Below, one piece after another: positions 10,257 to 21,712 of a stretch of 64,000 nt of DNA (positions are counted from its first letter, which is position 1; each line of letters begins with the position of its first letter). The notes under the pieces are model-generated. The model saw only the letters and a list, made by a program, of their open reading frames with translations. It was not told the DNA's origin and ran no database searches. The DNA lies in NCBI GenBank assembly GCA_030323885.1, contig CM059193.1, positions 56,262,749-56,326,748 of the forward strand, given 5' to 3'. This stretch comes from Branchipolynoe longqiensis (Eukaryota > Annelida > Polychaeta > Phyllodocida > Polynoidae). The translations under genes were made by a program, and so were the position numbers.

Positions 10257-11317
10257 GCTTAAATATTTTAAATATAAATTGTGTCTTTGCGAACTTCCAT
10301 GGTTAGAGGGAACAGCAACTGTCGAAGGCTCCTGAGTGGCTCTAACGCTTATGGGGTGGGTGGGTGGAGGAGAGAGTATTATGAGGTGCAGCCCCCCTAA
10401 CTACTCCCGGAGCAGGGTGCTAATTAAATATGTGAATATGTGGCTAGCTTTGGGCGAGGAAGCGCATCAGCTGTCATCCTCCTTATGGTGTCAGAAGCTC
10501 CTGCAAGGAAACAAAACACAGGGTAACATGCCTACTGTGATTGATTGATGGTTGTCTTTACGCTCTGTCGCCATAGACCATATTCACGGCGAGAATACAT
10601 TGTTTGTTTAAATTAATTTTAAAAATAAATAAATTATTGAACCATCAGTTTTATACAGAATGTAAAAGTTTACAATCAATTATGTGCCAACAAACACTTA
10701 TGGATTTAAAAAGCTCACAATTATATAATTTGCGGCCAAGGGAAATAAAATTCTAGATAAAAGGTTCTATTAATTAATCAAAATGGTTTATTTGTTTGTT
10801 TAACGACACCCCCCCCCCCCCACATCCCCAGAACAAAAGGTAAACATCGGCTATTGGTTTAATACACTATATAAGGTGGCATAGACCAACTCTCCTCAAA
10901 AAGGCTAAAATGACTTTTTTTTTTTTTACTTGAGTAAAAAGCTCATGCATGCTGCCTGCAGAGTAAAATTGTTGGCGGAGGGCATTTAATTAAAATAATA
11001 AAAAGGACGTTAGTCATTTCTCCATGCCTGGATTTGTTTAATTATGAAATTTAAGCATCTCAATCTCTAAATGTTGTCGATAACGCATTCCCCGCAGTCA
11101 TTCTAATACTTGGTAGACGTCCTATTCGACTAAAATTTATTTAACCTGGTTATCTATTAACATACAGTTAACGGGGCGGAAAATGACCAACACAACTTTA
11201 CTTATTCACATCATGTCATGATCGAAGAAGACAAAACAGGCAAACATAAGCATAACGCAAAAATATACTTTTGATTATATATATATTTAAAAAAAATTTT
11301 TTTACATAAAGAATAAT
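10257..11317. other. Intergenic DNA with a molluscan-repeat fragment
   Basis: No gene is supported. At 10795-10890, TTTGTTTAACGACACC followed by CATCGGCTATTGG is a fragment of the repeat seen more fully at 55093-55331. The rest is AT-rich single-copy-looking DNA with a short GT/GGGTGGGTGG stretch near 10355. Confidence 0.45.
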
Positions 11318-11940
11318 ACCAGGCGGGATAACCGACCGAAGTGAGTGCCCACCTCCCAATTTGGTAGGTTGTGGGATTCAAACCGTGGCTGAACCTCACC
11401 AATGAATTGAACAAATCTATTGATACTGGTCGCTATCTAGATAAAGGATTCACCCGGTACTCGCAGTACACGGGTGAAGACCAGCCTTATAAAAAAACGG
11501 TCGAAAAATGGGGCTAATGAAATGAGTCTTTATGAGAGCCTAATTTCACAATCTAAGAAGCAACATTTATTCTTTGTATATGTCTTCATATTTCCCCGCT
11601 ACCTTTGAGTTGAAAAATATAATAAAACATCTGGTTTAATAAGATTTAAAAGTGAAATCAATGGCGTTCTATGGCCACCATCTTGTCTTTTTGCATTCTC
11701 TCCCATTTCACCAACTCTGTGCCGATATAAGTAACCATTTGATACTGCAGCCAGGCATTGTACTTCCTGTTCCATACTAAAGCTATTTTCGCCCGTATTT
11801 ACAGTACGTTGTCCTTCACCCGTGTACTACAAGTACTGGGTGAATCTTTTATCTAGCCGCTACCTAGCCCAGCGATCAGCATTACTAGGACAGGGCAAGG
11901 AACAGTGGAATGAGGAAGACCAATTGTTCTTGATTGAAAA
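11318..11940 (+). repeat. tRNA-derived SINE, split by a 9-bp-TSD MITE
   Basis: The head (11318-11437: GGCGGGATAACCGACCGAAG, then GTGGGATTCAAACC as B box) and the body (11856-11940: GCTACCTAGCCCAGCGATCA) are one SINE interrupted by the element at 11438-11855. The 3' part diverges into AAGGAACAGTGGAATGAGGA, a variant end also seen at 58078 and inside the transposon copies near 23405 and 26080. Confidence 0.7.
11438..11855 (+). mobile_element. TAGATAAA MITE, 9-bp target-site duplication (copy 1)
   Basis: The ends TAGATAAAGGATTCACCCGG and (reversed) TAGATAAAAGATTCACCCAG form inverted repeats continuing through GTACTYG.AGTACACGGGTGA. The flanks GTCGCTATC (11429-11437) and GCCGCTACC (11856-11864) look like an aged 9-bp duplication. 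The interior includes GGCCACCATCTTGTC, a YY1-like word. Other copies: 21390-21712, 33750-34276, 50337-50744 and 56877-57267. Confidence 0.75.
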
Positions 11941-11974
11941 TTCCAAAATAAAATAAAATACCCACCTGGCGGAT

Positions 11975-12077
11975 CTATCTGTACCTCGGCCGGGATACTG
12001 AGCGTGACCTAGAGCGGTGGCGGTCACGTGGTGGTGGTGAACGAGATTGAGAGCGCGAACGCCCCTTGTAGCGATCC
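11975..12077 (-). CDS. SRSF7: SRSF7-like coding exon 5 (RS tail and stop)
   Basis: The acceptor GTTTGTTGCAG precedes 12077. It encodes [20 protein letters not shown] and a further RS run, ending RPRYR and TAG at 11977-11975. Nine bases after the stop is CAG|GTGGGT, a good donor, so the 3' UTR may be spliced. Confidence 0.88.
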
Positions 12078-15000
12078 CTGCAACAAACGACAGTGCAAGG
12101 TCAAATTAAAGGCCGGATCTCAGCGACAGGTCAACATGGTCGGTCGGCGCGTTAGCAGACTGGCCTGCTTCAACCCGCTTATTTTCTGAGTGGGCAAAAG
12201 TCAAACTAAGTGGGTCAGCTGATGCCGCCCCCAGGGTCGAAGTTTTATCGACTCGGCCTTGTTTCACTTGTCAGGGAAGAATTACTTTTCGTCTTTGTGT
12301 GGTTTGGGGCTATGTGGCTTATTTATAAAATAGCAGTAGTCTGTTTGCCATTCTGACTGACCCGACAAACACTTGGGCTAACGATTCAGACTATTTGGAT
12401 TGAAATTATATAATTATTAAGATTTATAATTTTATAAGCATTAGGCAACATAATATTCCCCATCACATCTAACTATTTGTATACACCGAATATTCCCAAA
12501 AGCATGAAACTTACTATAATTATTGACTGGTAGAACGCTGCATAATCTGATGCCTATATTTGATGCCACTTAGATACTGGTCTACTCATTTACTGCGGTT
12601 TTCTGTTTCAGTGCTATGTGCCACTTAGATACTGGTCTACTCATTTACTGCAGTTTTCTGTTTCGGTGCTATGTGCCACTTAGATACTGGTCTACTCATT
12701 TACTGCGTTTTCTGTTTCGGTGCTATGTGCCACTTAGATACTGGTCTACTCATTTACTGCGGTTTTCTGTTTCGGTGCTATGTGCCACTTAGATACTGGT
12801 CTACTCATTTACTGCGGTTTTCTGTTTCGGTGCTATGTGCCACTTAGATACTGGTCTACTCATTTACTGCGGTTTTCTGTTTCGGTGCTATGTCCTAGCA
12901 TGTCTAAGGGGCCGTCCAAAATTGTCAACATTTCCAGGATAGTACAAAGAGTACTACCTTTCTAGGCTCAACCCCCACACCCCATTTTACTAAAGAACCA
13001 TGGTTCCTGTGATTTTAGTCTGGCAGGTCCCACTTCACGGAATACGCTTCCAGAGGATAAACAATGTATCATCGCTTGAAAAACCTTTAAACAAAAAATA
13101 ATCTGTTCACGCGACTCAACTGTTCCAAGACGCACTTCACTTATATGGTAAATGAAATTCATGGTTCCTGCCAACATTTTTTTTTGGGTGTTAACCAGGT
13201 TGTAATACGCAGGCGCTATTTAAACTTTGAAAACGAGTAATCTTTTTTATTAATACAGCACCGTGCTGCGGTTACCTGGACCGAGAGCGACTCCGGCTCC
13301 TGTAGTATCGACCCCTGAAATCCAAAAGCATGCCCAACATGAATGCAATGAAAACGTAAAACTAAAAAGAACCGCCTTTGGAGCTAGTCTACAATAAAAT
13401 AGTGTTAAATAAGCCATTCCGGCAGCATCTTCCATTAATTCAGAGAAGTCTTGTATCATCTAGATTGTACCTGCGAAGAAACCCATCTAACAATCAAAAC
13501 TAACAACAAAACTCCTAGCGTTATTTGCATTGAGCCTGGCAGTTAACTTTTCGCAATCAATGTCAATACAGTACGCAAATTAAGAACCGCTCTCTATGAG
13601 ACAAGCTGGGGCAGGTACTATTTGTGAGACCCTAAGAAAGAGAAGAAAAAAAAACATATCTACTTTGCAAAACTCTAAACATAAATGAGAATTACCTGAC
13701 AATAAAAAGCAGGAAAATATTTTAATGAATTTTTTTAAACTTGTAAAGTGACAGGAGAATCCCGTAACGCAAGGTGGGGGGGGGGGGCAGGGGGGTGCTG
13801 AAACTTTGTTACAAACCCGGAATAGTGGCACATTTTGACAATATCCCGAAAAAGTCGGGGAGATAAAAACTTCAGAACATTCTCATCTATGCTAAGAAAG
13901 GTGTTTTAAAAAAAAGAAAAAAACTCCAAAACCCCAACCATGTTTGTTTTTCGTCCTAGAAACATCTACGGTCACATCAGGACGGGTACCAACTTGTGAC
14001 AGTACGCGCTCATGGCGACTTTATAGTGCTGCCCCACTGGGAGACCAGCACCATGACCTGACATCCCACTCAGTTACATTATCCTGACACTGAGCCAATC
14101 AGTCCTTTCCCTATCCTAATAATGCAGAGCGCCTGGCTAGGAGGCGACAGGTATCGATTTTTGATAAATTAGTTTGAGTCGACCAGGGTTTGAACCCACA
14201 AACCCATGAGTTTGAATCCCCCGATTTCCCAAAACAGGAGACAGACGCTCAACTCATTCAGCCATCCTGTCTGGTCCCCCAACCATATCTATTTTGCAAG
14301 ACCCCGAAGAAAAGAGGAAAAAATCCAACCATATCACAAAAATCCAACCATATCTATTTTGAAAGACCCTAAGAAAAAACAACTCTGGTTTTGCAAGACC
14401 CTAAGCAAAGAGGGGGTAAAATACCAACAAAACCCAACTGTATCTATCTTGCAAGACCCTAAGAAAAGAAAGAAAAAACCCCAAAACCTCAACCATATGA
14501 CCTTTAAAAAGAGGAAAATACCTACCGGCTGTGCGAGCGGCTACGATCTTTTCGGCGATCCACGGACCGGGATCTAGAAAAAGAGCAATATTTGTTCACA
14601 AACCGAGCACACTAAATAAAGATGCTCTCCGCCATCACCACAGATTGCACAGAAATTTCAACAAGAAATTACTTTTTTTTTTAAACCCCCCAAAACCGAT
14701 TTTATTTGTCAAATTAAGGCTTAAAAAAAAAGATGTCCCCAAAAATCCCCACCCAAACCAGTCTGTGGATATATATGGGTCATTCTCAGAAACTGTACCA
14801 CGTTGTTGGTTTCCACATTACATTGTTGATGATTTCACCTTCTTTTTGGGGTGGGTGGGTAGTAAGTCACTTGTAAACCACTGCCTTGTGGTACAGGTTC
14901 TTGACAGAACCGAAGGCTAAGGGAGCAAACCCTAAACAGAAAACCATGTCACTGTGGCAGCATTAAGGGTGGTTGATGTATGGAACTCCCAACATCTCCC

Positions 15001-18000
15001 GACCAGCCACTGCAGGGACAAATCAACACTTTTACAGGCAGCTTTCATGAAATGTAAACCTGAAGCTTAGAGACATTAAGACCGACTCATGGACATCACT
15101 CTCACAGCAGAGAGCTAAATGGAGAGCGGCAGTCAAGTAATGAAAGCAGTATTTGTCGCATCGCGACCGACAGCATGATGGGTAGTAAGTCAAAAGGTTA
15201 TTGTCGACTAGTGTATTAAGTATGTTAGCTATGCTACATGCATTTAATTATCCCACAAAATGTATCCAAAATATGTTCATAAGATTTTATGCTAAAGTGA
15301 AAATATGAAAATTTGCATATCGACACCATACATCTGCCCAAACATTTCCCCCAACTTTTTTTCTTGTATGAAACAATTCATCTGGCTTAACCGTAATCGA
15401 TTAAATTTTGTTTGAATTTGTTGTGTGCATTAGAATGATGTCATGGATGTGCGTTAAAATTTTAATGGATGAATGTCACACATCAGATCAAAACAGGGTC
15501 CGTACACATGTGAAGATAGGGAATTCAAGGCTATTTCAAGGCTGTTTTTGATAGGAATTCAGGCGAGTATGGTGTTTTATTGTGTAGGTATGTCGATTAT
15601 CTTATGCTGAATGCCGATTTCTGACTAATTTAGATCAGTTTAATATAATTCAAGGCTTTCCAGGGCCTTGAAATGGGACAAATGAAGAATAGGACTTTTC
15701 AAGACTTTCCAGGCCCCGTACGGACCATGTCAAAATATTCTTTTTAAAGTGATATTTTTGGTGTCAATTCTGAAATGTGCACAATATATAAACCATCATA
15801 TAGATATGGATTCTGGTATTATTTGGGATGTCACAAAAGTGGTATACAGCTTCTGAGAATGACTTATATATAAAGCTTGACATGATTACCACATTGGTCC
15901 CTTCTTGGGACAGGACACTCTCCCACCATATACAGACTACAGGTTCTGCATCAATATCAAAGCGCTCCCCCCCTCCCCCCTTCCCCAATCTGTTTAAATA
16001 AGATCTTTTTTTATTAAGCAGAAATAACCTTAAATTGAACAAATTTATATTAAATAGGCAAAACACAAATTTTGCATTATTTAAGACTTTACGTCATTTG
16101 GACAGCAAAGACCCTATTAACGACGAAAAGCGAGTAGAATTTTGTTGTTGCCAATCTAGTTTCCATAGTAAATCTTCTCGCCGGTTAAATATTCAGGGTC
16201 ACATATGGAATTCAAGACCATTTCAAGGCTTTAAAAAATATATATATATAGGAATTCAGGACAATTTTCATTTGGGTTTCAGAAAAAAAACTAACAATGG
16301 TGAATGGCGATTTTGGAATAAATTAGATCAGTGCAGACAGTTTAAGACTAAGTAATGAAAATAGGTTTAAATTCAAGCCCTTTCAAAGAGCCAAATGAAG
16401 TTCAATACTTTTCAAGACTGTCCAGGCCCAATATGGATCCTGAATATTAATATAAAAGCTCAGATTAAATTCGAAAATGGCTAAAGGTGTCAAAAAGTCA
16501 AATTCATGCCTAAAGACTAAACCAACATTCCCCATCCATTTATTTTTTATAAAAAGTTACAAACGCTGAATCCCCACGGCTGAAAAGATTACACAATGCA
16601 GACAATATAAATAAATACATTACAAATTCAAGAATTGTGTCTGTGTGCTTCTGCCTCCACCATGCACTCACCCACATACAATTAAAAAAAATAATTCCAT
16701 TCTAATCTTGTCATCAACCCCATTCCACCCCCACATATCAACACCCTGCACTAGCAATAGTCGAAAGCGCTCTGGGGGCAGCAGAACTTACGCCACGTGG
16801 CACAGGCTTTCTAAAAAGTGCGCTGGTGGTGGTTCACAATCGGTGGAACATGAACGGCTGTCTGGATGATCTTGTGGAAGACAGCGACAGGCGAAGTCTA
16901 CGGCTGTCAAGGGGACGGACGGATGGACTCAAGGATGGATGGACTCATGGATGGATGGATGGACGACAATGCTTTACTTAGATCAAATGGACCAACGGAC
17001 CAATCAATGCTGCCTGACGACTGCTCCATGTAAGTAAGCACTCAGACTGGCTGTCGTTAACGGTAGGGGATCAGAGACGAGACGGAGTCGAGTCGACTAA
17101 GGAAGGCTGTCTCGCAGGCAGGCTGTCTCGCAGGCTGTCTGTCGCGGGGGCAGGCAGGCTGGCTGTCTCTCTCGCAGGCAGGCGCTTTTAGATCTAGCCG
17201 CAGTTGAGGTAGGGGTTGTGTGAGAGGGGGGCGTGGCCCAACCCAACACGGTGCCGGCTGGTCTCACAGTGCTCGGTACTAACACCAATCTAGAAGACGC
17301 AGGGGTTCTGTGTGTGTGTGTGTTTGTAGCCAACCTCTAGAAGAGGAGGATGGAGGGTCTCAGCCCGGCCCACGGCGATAAGCGGCGGCCGAATTCATAT
17401 TCCCCACAAAGATTGGGTTGCAAATAAGTCTGCAAATGCATGCGGACAGATACAGTTAATTAGAAGGTGGTAACTTCACAATCGAAATTTTTGTTTGTGG
17501 GTACAATTGTCCTCACAATGTAATTTCATTTTTTTAAACAAATTTCAGCTATGATTTATAGATGGTAGCTTCACAATTATTTTAATATCTTTTTTTTTTA
17601 TTGGAAGGGCGGGGGTACTAACTGTCCTTCCTCAAAGTACAATATTTTAAAAATACAAATTTCAGCTATTAACAAACAATTTTGGGAGGTAGGTAACTGT
17701 CCTCACAAGGTACAATGTTTTAAAAATACCAATTTCAGCTATAATATTTAGCTGGTAGCTTCATAATTGTTTTATATATATTTTTTTAAATAATCTAAAC
17801 AATTTTCTTTTATATCGCCCTCAAATAAAACCATAATACATTTTTCTCTTTTTTGGGGGGGAGGAGGGTTGGTTTTGCTCTATATGTAGCCTCTTTAAAT
17901 CTGTAAACTATGCAGATTACACACACAAAAGCTGGGGCGAGGGAACATAAAGAAAATATAAGTCCTACAGATAAATTCATGAGAGATGACCTGTCAGATA

Positions 18001-20868
18001 AGGAATTTCTAAATTAATCTACAAACACACACATATGTAATAGGTAATCGTCGACGTAGGACTAAAAAATTAAATGTCAACATTGACACAGAATAGTTGT
18101 TTTTAAAAAAAAGATTATTTTAATTCATTTAGTTTAATTCATTTTAAACGTTCATTATATATATATACCTGGCTTCAGTAAAACCCTGCAAGTTGTGGAC
18201 ATTTCGCCCCCCCCCCCCCCAATGTACAAACTGTCTTGGTTTCATTCGATTATCTAATCTCTGCCATGTCAACGCAACACTAGTGTGGATTAGTTACCCA
18301 CATAATACTACTGTGTACATAAAACAATATATATATATTCATATGGAAAAACACGATACTGGAGAGAATGCAGCACATACATTTCATGTTGTGTTAGCAC
18401 AGCTATCTGTGCGTTAATATCACTGATCTTTTGTCTAACATATAGTTTAGGGATAGGAGACATACCTCGGACACTTGGTAGTTTACTTAAAAACTTCAAA
18501 TGTTATGGACACTTTTCTTCTAAAACCACCATCAAAATGGTAGCCAAAAACATGACATTTCTAACTGGTAATATTGAATGGGAAATTTCCAGTCATTAAG
18601 GTGACACACGGGTGATCGGAACATGAATTTGGGTCAAACTGGGGATTTCTGGCTTTTGGTGTATTCATATAGAAAAACTTCTTGTTTTTTTTGGACAGAT
18701 AATTACATGACTGGATATTTGTGTATATAATATGGAATTCTAGATGATGATACTGGACTTTAACATCTGAAAGAAACACTTTGTGAACTTTGAAGCTCGT
18801 TTTCTCAGAACTGCTTTTCCCAGAGTTTTGCCAATTTGCCCCCTCTAAAAATGTAAGTTATAATTGTAGCAGGCAAATCTAGGCACATTCAGTATACTTC
18901 CTGGAGGGGGTAAATTTTTTCATTTTATTCTTTGCAAGATCCTTCATCATATGACCGTTACTCAAGATAGAGCTTTGAAACTCTGCAGATATGCTTCTCT
19001 TGATACAAAGAATGTGTGCTCCAAAACTCTATCGTTAATAGTTTTTGAGATACGGAAATCACCCGAAAATAACCCGTGTCTCCCCTTAAGAACTGATAAT
19101 GGAGCCATCGTGGGTGCAGGAGGTATATAAAATCACCTACACCAAAAAAAAAAAATTGCAAGGATAATTAATCTATGAAATTTTAGTGACCTAAAGATGC
19201 CGAAACGTTCATCACCTGTCGTGTCCGTCATGGTGACGAAAGTTTAAAGGCGCACACAACAGCATGAATAAATAAAATCACCATGTTTTCTTTCAGTTCC
19301 AATGACTTTATACAGTGTAATAACAATCCAATAGATATTTTTAGCATAGCTTGCATTGCTCTTGAAATAATGCAATTAAAAAAAAAGTCTGTTCATGTCC
19401 GTAAAGGAACATGGTGAATCCCAATCAACTTAACATTTTAGTTTTTTGGCTAGGATAATTTCAATTTCACATGGCAACTAATTCACAAGTAAATGTGAAT
19501 CATTGATTGATTTTCAATGGGTTTTTCCCATGAATGTCACACTTTCGGCACCCAGTATCGTATATATAAGATAAGCCTATTATTTATGACACTGCAAATT
19601 TTTGCAAATCAAATTGCGTAACGAAACCAACCAACTCACATTTGCGCATTCAGTGTTCGATTCCATAACAGATACGGAAGAACACAGATCTGCATATACT
19701 CAAATATATATATATTGCGTATACAAAAAATTATAACTATATTAATTTTCTTTTACTTACTTAAAAAAAATATAAATATATATATAGATACCCAAAATAA
19801 AGAGACCACTAGGATAGCTTACCTAGACCGGTGGGCGTTTCCCCCGCCGTAACGCTGACAGTCGTACGCATAGTGACCGCGGCCCCCACACTCGTAGCAG
19901 CGGTCGTTGGGGTCGTAGGGCTTGCGGGGCCGGGGCGGCCCCCCGCGGCCCCCAACGTCCCTCTCCCGGCTCCGGCGGCCCGACGACGTCCACGGTTTCG
20001 GGCCAGACTTGCCAGTCGACTGTTCGACACGGATCCGTGAGCCAGACAGCGACCTGGTGGGCAGGAGAGAGGCCAGAGGTGCCAAGCTGATTGGTTTTAT
20101 GTACTGCAGGGTATCAAGTGAGGTAGTGGGTGTAAAAAAAAAAAAGGACAACAAAAAGAAGGATTGGTTGTTTGCTGCAACAATTAAGGTAATATCCCCA
20201 TCCTGATATGACCTTAGATGTTGCTAGGACTTAAAACAACAACAAACAAACAAACATTAAGGTCATATCAGGACGCCAAAAAGGGGGATTTCTTTTTCTT
20301 CAAGTTTTGAGAAAAAGAGATGCAATTGGTCAAAAGATGATTTTAAAAAAGGATTAAAAAATAATGAAAATAGGGCCTCATGGAAAAAAATAGGGAAATG
20401 TGGGACACTTTAAGTGGATTATTAAAGATTGAACAAACTCTGCCTTAAAAGTGCATTAATTTGATTAATCTGTTAAATACAATTTAGTTATATATTTCAA
20501 GTAGGAACATCCAGAAATCTGGGTCACTTCCGGTCGCAAGCTCGCCAGATATTTGGTTTGGTACCTAAACTACTAATTACATCCCATCCACGACGCAAAT
20601 TGCATCGTCATTGTCCTTCACAACGTCACAATCAATGAAGCCTAACTACTACTCACGTCCCATCCATGCCGCGCACTGCATCATCAGCATCCCTCACGTC
20701 GTCAAACTCGACGAAGGCGAAGCCGGGCGGGTTGCGTGCCACCCAGACGCTCTTCAAAGACCCGTAGCAACTGAACGCCTTCTCCAGCTCCTTCTCGGAC
20801 ACATCCCTGGCCAGGTCGCCCACGTACACCTTGCACTCCAGGGGCGCATCACGTCCGTACCTTGGCAT
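11975..20868 (-). CDS. SRSF7: Serine/arginine-rich splicing factor, SRSF7-like (5 coding exons)
   Basis: This is a nuclear RNA-binding SR protein of the SRSF3/SRSF7 (9G8) group, which binds pre-mRNA and promotes splicing and mRNA export. Joining 20868-20657, 20053-19823, 14573-14526, 13314-13276 and 12077-11975 gives 210 residues and a TAG stop. Every intron is GT-AG and every junction keeps frame (all exons after the first enter in phase 2). The RRM spans about residues 12-84, with RNP2 KVYVGDL (13-19) and RNP1 GFAFVEF (49-55). A CCHC knuckle uses C123, C126, H131 and C136 within DPNDRCYEC. The knuckle separates SRSF7 from SRSF3. The RS tail (about 147-210) is shorter than in vertebrate SRSF7 (whole protein 238 residues in human). 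The start is the first ATG, with an upstream acceptor-like TTTGCTTTGTAG at about 20885-20896 suggesting a 5' UTR exon. Exons are GC-rich while introns are AT-rich and packed with transposons. Confidence 0.92.
12565..12893. repeat. 55-bp tandem repeat x 6, in SRSF7 intron 4
   Basis: Six nearly identical 54-55 bp units start at 12565, 12620, 12675, 12729, 12784 and 12839. Each contains GCCACTTAGATACTGGTCTA and TTACTGCGGTTTTCTGTTTC. The low divergence indicates recent expansion. The open frame through it is a repeat artefact. Confidence 0.9.
13276..13314 (-). CDS. SRSF7: SRSF7-like coding exon 4 (RS tail)
   Basis: A 39-bp exon between acceptor ATTTCAG and donor GTAACC, encoding [12 protein letters not shown]. 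Phase matches its neighbours exactly. It is small but well supported by the RS periodicity. Confidence 0.85.
13953..14277 (-). repeat. tRNA-derived SINE, near full length, minus strand
   Basis: In reverse it runs from the tRNA-like head (GACCAGACAGGATGGCTGAA, B box near 14180-14215) through the shared core (CAGTGGGGCAGCACTATAAA) to the tail (GACCGTAGATGTTTCTAGGA). It lies in SRSF7 intron 3, in the same sense as the gene. Confidence 0.8.
14526..14573 (-). CDS. SRSF7: SRSF7-like coding exon 3 (RS tail)
   Basis: A 48-bp exon between acceptor TTTTTCTAG and donor GTAGGT. It encodes [15 protein letters not shown] with split Arg codons at both ends. Confidence 0.85.
14777..15865. mobile_element. 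GGGTCATTCTC-type MITE in SRSF7 intron 2 (host of a second MITE)
   Basis: The left end GGGTCATTCTCAGAAACTGT and the right end (reversed AAGTCATTCTCAGAAGCTGT) are inverted repeats beside TATATA sequence. The element at 15497-15726 sits inside it. Related copies: 24176-24941 and 35298-35614. Confidence 0.6.
15497..15726. mobile_element. Palindromic MITE with GGTCCGTAC ends
   Basis: The left GGTCCGTACACATGTGAAGA and right end (reversed GGTCCGTACGGGGCCTGGAA) share nine terminal bases. The inner words GGAATTCAAGGC and TTTCAAGGC repeat. A relative lies at 16192-16445. Confidence 0.55.
15866..16880. other. SRSF7 intron 2 DNA with a second TTCAAGG MITE (16192-16445)
   Basis: 16192-16445 runs from TTCAGGGTCACATATGG to a reversed TTCAGGATCCATATTGG and contains GGAATTCAAGACCATTTCAA, so it is related to 15497-15726. 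The rest is AT-rich intron with no exon that I can support. Confidence 0.5.
16881..17400. other. GC-rich island in SRSF7 intron 2
   Basis: It contrasts with the AT-rich intron around it. It holds GGAT/GGAC tetranucleotide repeats (16915-16970) and CAGGCAGGCTGTCTCG repeats (17105-17180). On the minus strand, TCCTCCTCTTCTAG at about 17328-17341 is a strong acceptor-like site. This may be just simple repeats, or it may contain an unannotated alternative exon. SR-protein genes typically carry such NMD exons, but no complete exon can be shown here. Confidence 0.4.
17466..17770. repeat. Irregular tandem repeat in SRSF7 intron 2
   Basis: Three degenerate units share GGTAGCTTCACAATT, AACTGTCCTCACAAGGTACA and AAAAATACAAATTTCAGCTA. 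The AT-rich stretch from 17771 to 18597 that follows has no supported feature apart from a poly-C run near 18208. Confidence 0.5.
18598..19087. mobile_element. MITE with AAGGTGACACACGGGT ends at TTAA
   Basis: The left AAGGTGACACACGGGT and reversed right AAGGGGAGACACGGGT are inverted repeats, each beside TT so that TTAA spans both edges. It is a non-coding 490-bp element in SRSF7 intron 2. TTA or TTAA targeting cannot be separated here. Confidence 0.55.
19823..20053 (-). CDS. SRSF7: SRSF7-like coding exon 2 (RRM end, zinc knuckle)
   Basis: The acceptor CCTGCCCACCAG precedes 20053 and the donor GTAAGC follows 19823. It encodes [15 protein letters not shown], which completes the RRM, then an Arg/Gly/Pro linker and the CCHC knuckle [14 protein letters not shown]. 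Confidence 0.92.
   Translation of the reverse strand, partial: VAVWLTDPCRTVDWQVWPETVDVVGPPEPGEGRWGPRGAAPAPQALRPQRPLLRVWGPRSLCVRLSALRRGKRPPV
20199..20277. repeat. Two facing SINE tail fragments
   Basis: CCTGATATGACCTTAGATGT through AAAACAACAACAAACAAACA (plus) is followed directly by TTAAGGTCATATCAGGACG (minus). Both are the 3' end of the common SINE, in SRSF7 intron 1. Confidence 0.65.
20657..20868 (-). CDS. SRSF7: SRSF7-like coding exon 1 (RRM)
   Basis: ATG at 20868 to the donor GTGAGT at 20656-20651. It encodes residues 1-70 plus two bases of codon 71, covering both RNP motifs and ending at MDG. The same intron position interrupts the RRM in vertebrate SRSF3/7 genes, as far as I recall. 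Confidence 0.92.
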
Positions 20869-20948
20869 GTTGCGTCAGCGTTTTCCAATTGGCTACAAAG
20901 CAAAGCGAGATTGCTTACCGATACATAGATAGGGCAAGGCCATTTTTA

Positions 20949-21263
20949 TGATACCAGGTGGTATGGCCGAATGAGCTGAGCATCCCGTTTTGGTAGATTG
21001 TGGGATTCGAACCATGGTCGAGTCAAACTAATGACTTAAAAATTGATACTTGTCGCTTCCTAGCCAGGCACTCGACATTATTAGGACAGGGAAAGGACTA
21101 GTTGGCTCAGTGTCATGATAATGTGACTGAGTGGGATATCAGGTCATGGTGCTGGGAACCTGGTCTCCCAGTGGAACAGCACTATAAGTGCACAGTCACA
21201 AGTCGGTACCCGTCCTGGTGAGACTTTAGATGTTGTCAGGACATAAAACTCCAACAACCAACC
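20949..21263 (+). repeat. tRNA-derived SINE, full length
   Basis: The A-box-like GGTATGGCCGAATGAG, then GTGGGATTCGAACC (B box), GTCGAGTCAAACTAATGACT, the core CTGAGTGGGATATCAGGTCA and tail TTTAGATGTTGTCAGGACAT. It lies just upstream of the SRSF7-like start, in the opposite orientation. A short minus-strand piece of the same family follows at 21283-21340. Confidence 0.8.
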
Positions 21264-21389
21264 ATTTTATGAAGCTGTTTACATCATATGGTCATATTAG
21301 GACAGATACAGTGCAGTCCCACTGGGAGACAAGGCCACCGTCACCATTAGAAAAACTAGCAAATACTATCTCCATGCTGGGTAAATAAC

Positions 21390-21712
21390 ATGAGCAGACA
21401 CATCCTTAGTTTAATAAGAAAAATATATTCTTCACATATCTTAACATTTACCTGCTACTTTTGATTTGAAAAATATAATATAACATGTAGTTTAATGGAC
21501 TTTAAAAGTAAAATCGATGGCATTCTATGGTTGCCATCTTGTCTTTTTGCATTCTCTCTCATTTCACCAACTATGTGCCATTATAAATAGCCATTTGATA
21601 CTGGAACCAGGGATTCAACTTCCTGTTCCATACTAACGCAGAGTTAGACAGTATTTAGACCACGTTGTCATTCACCCCTACTACAACTACGGGGGGAATC
21701 TTTTATCTAGCC
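21390..21712 (+). mobile_element. TAGATAAA MITE, left end missing (copy 2)
   Basis: It matches the right two thirds of the copy at 11438-11855 (TGATTTGAAAAATATAATAT, CATTTGATACTGGAACCAGG) and ends GGGGGGAATCTTTTATCTA. The left terminus is not recognisable. Confidence 0.6.

Noticed and set aside
12780..12965. Small ORF with [13 protein letters not shown] repeats
   Set aside because: The periodicity is that of the 55-bp intronic tandem repeat.
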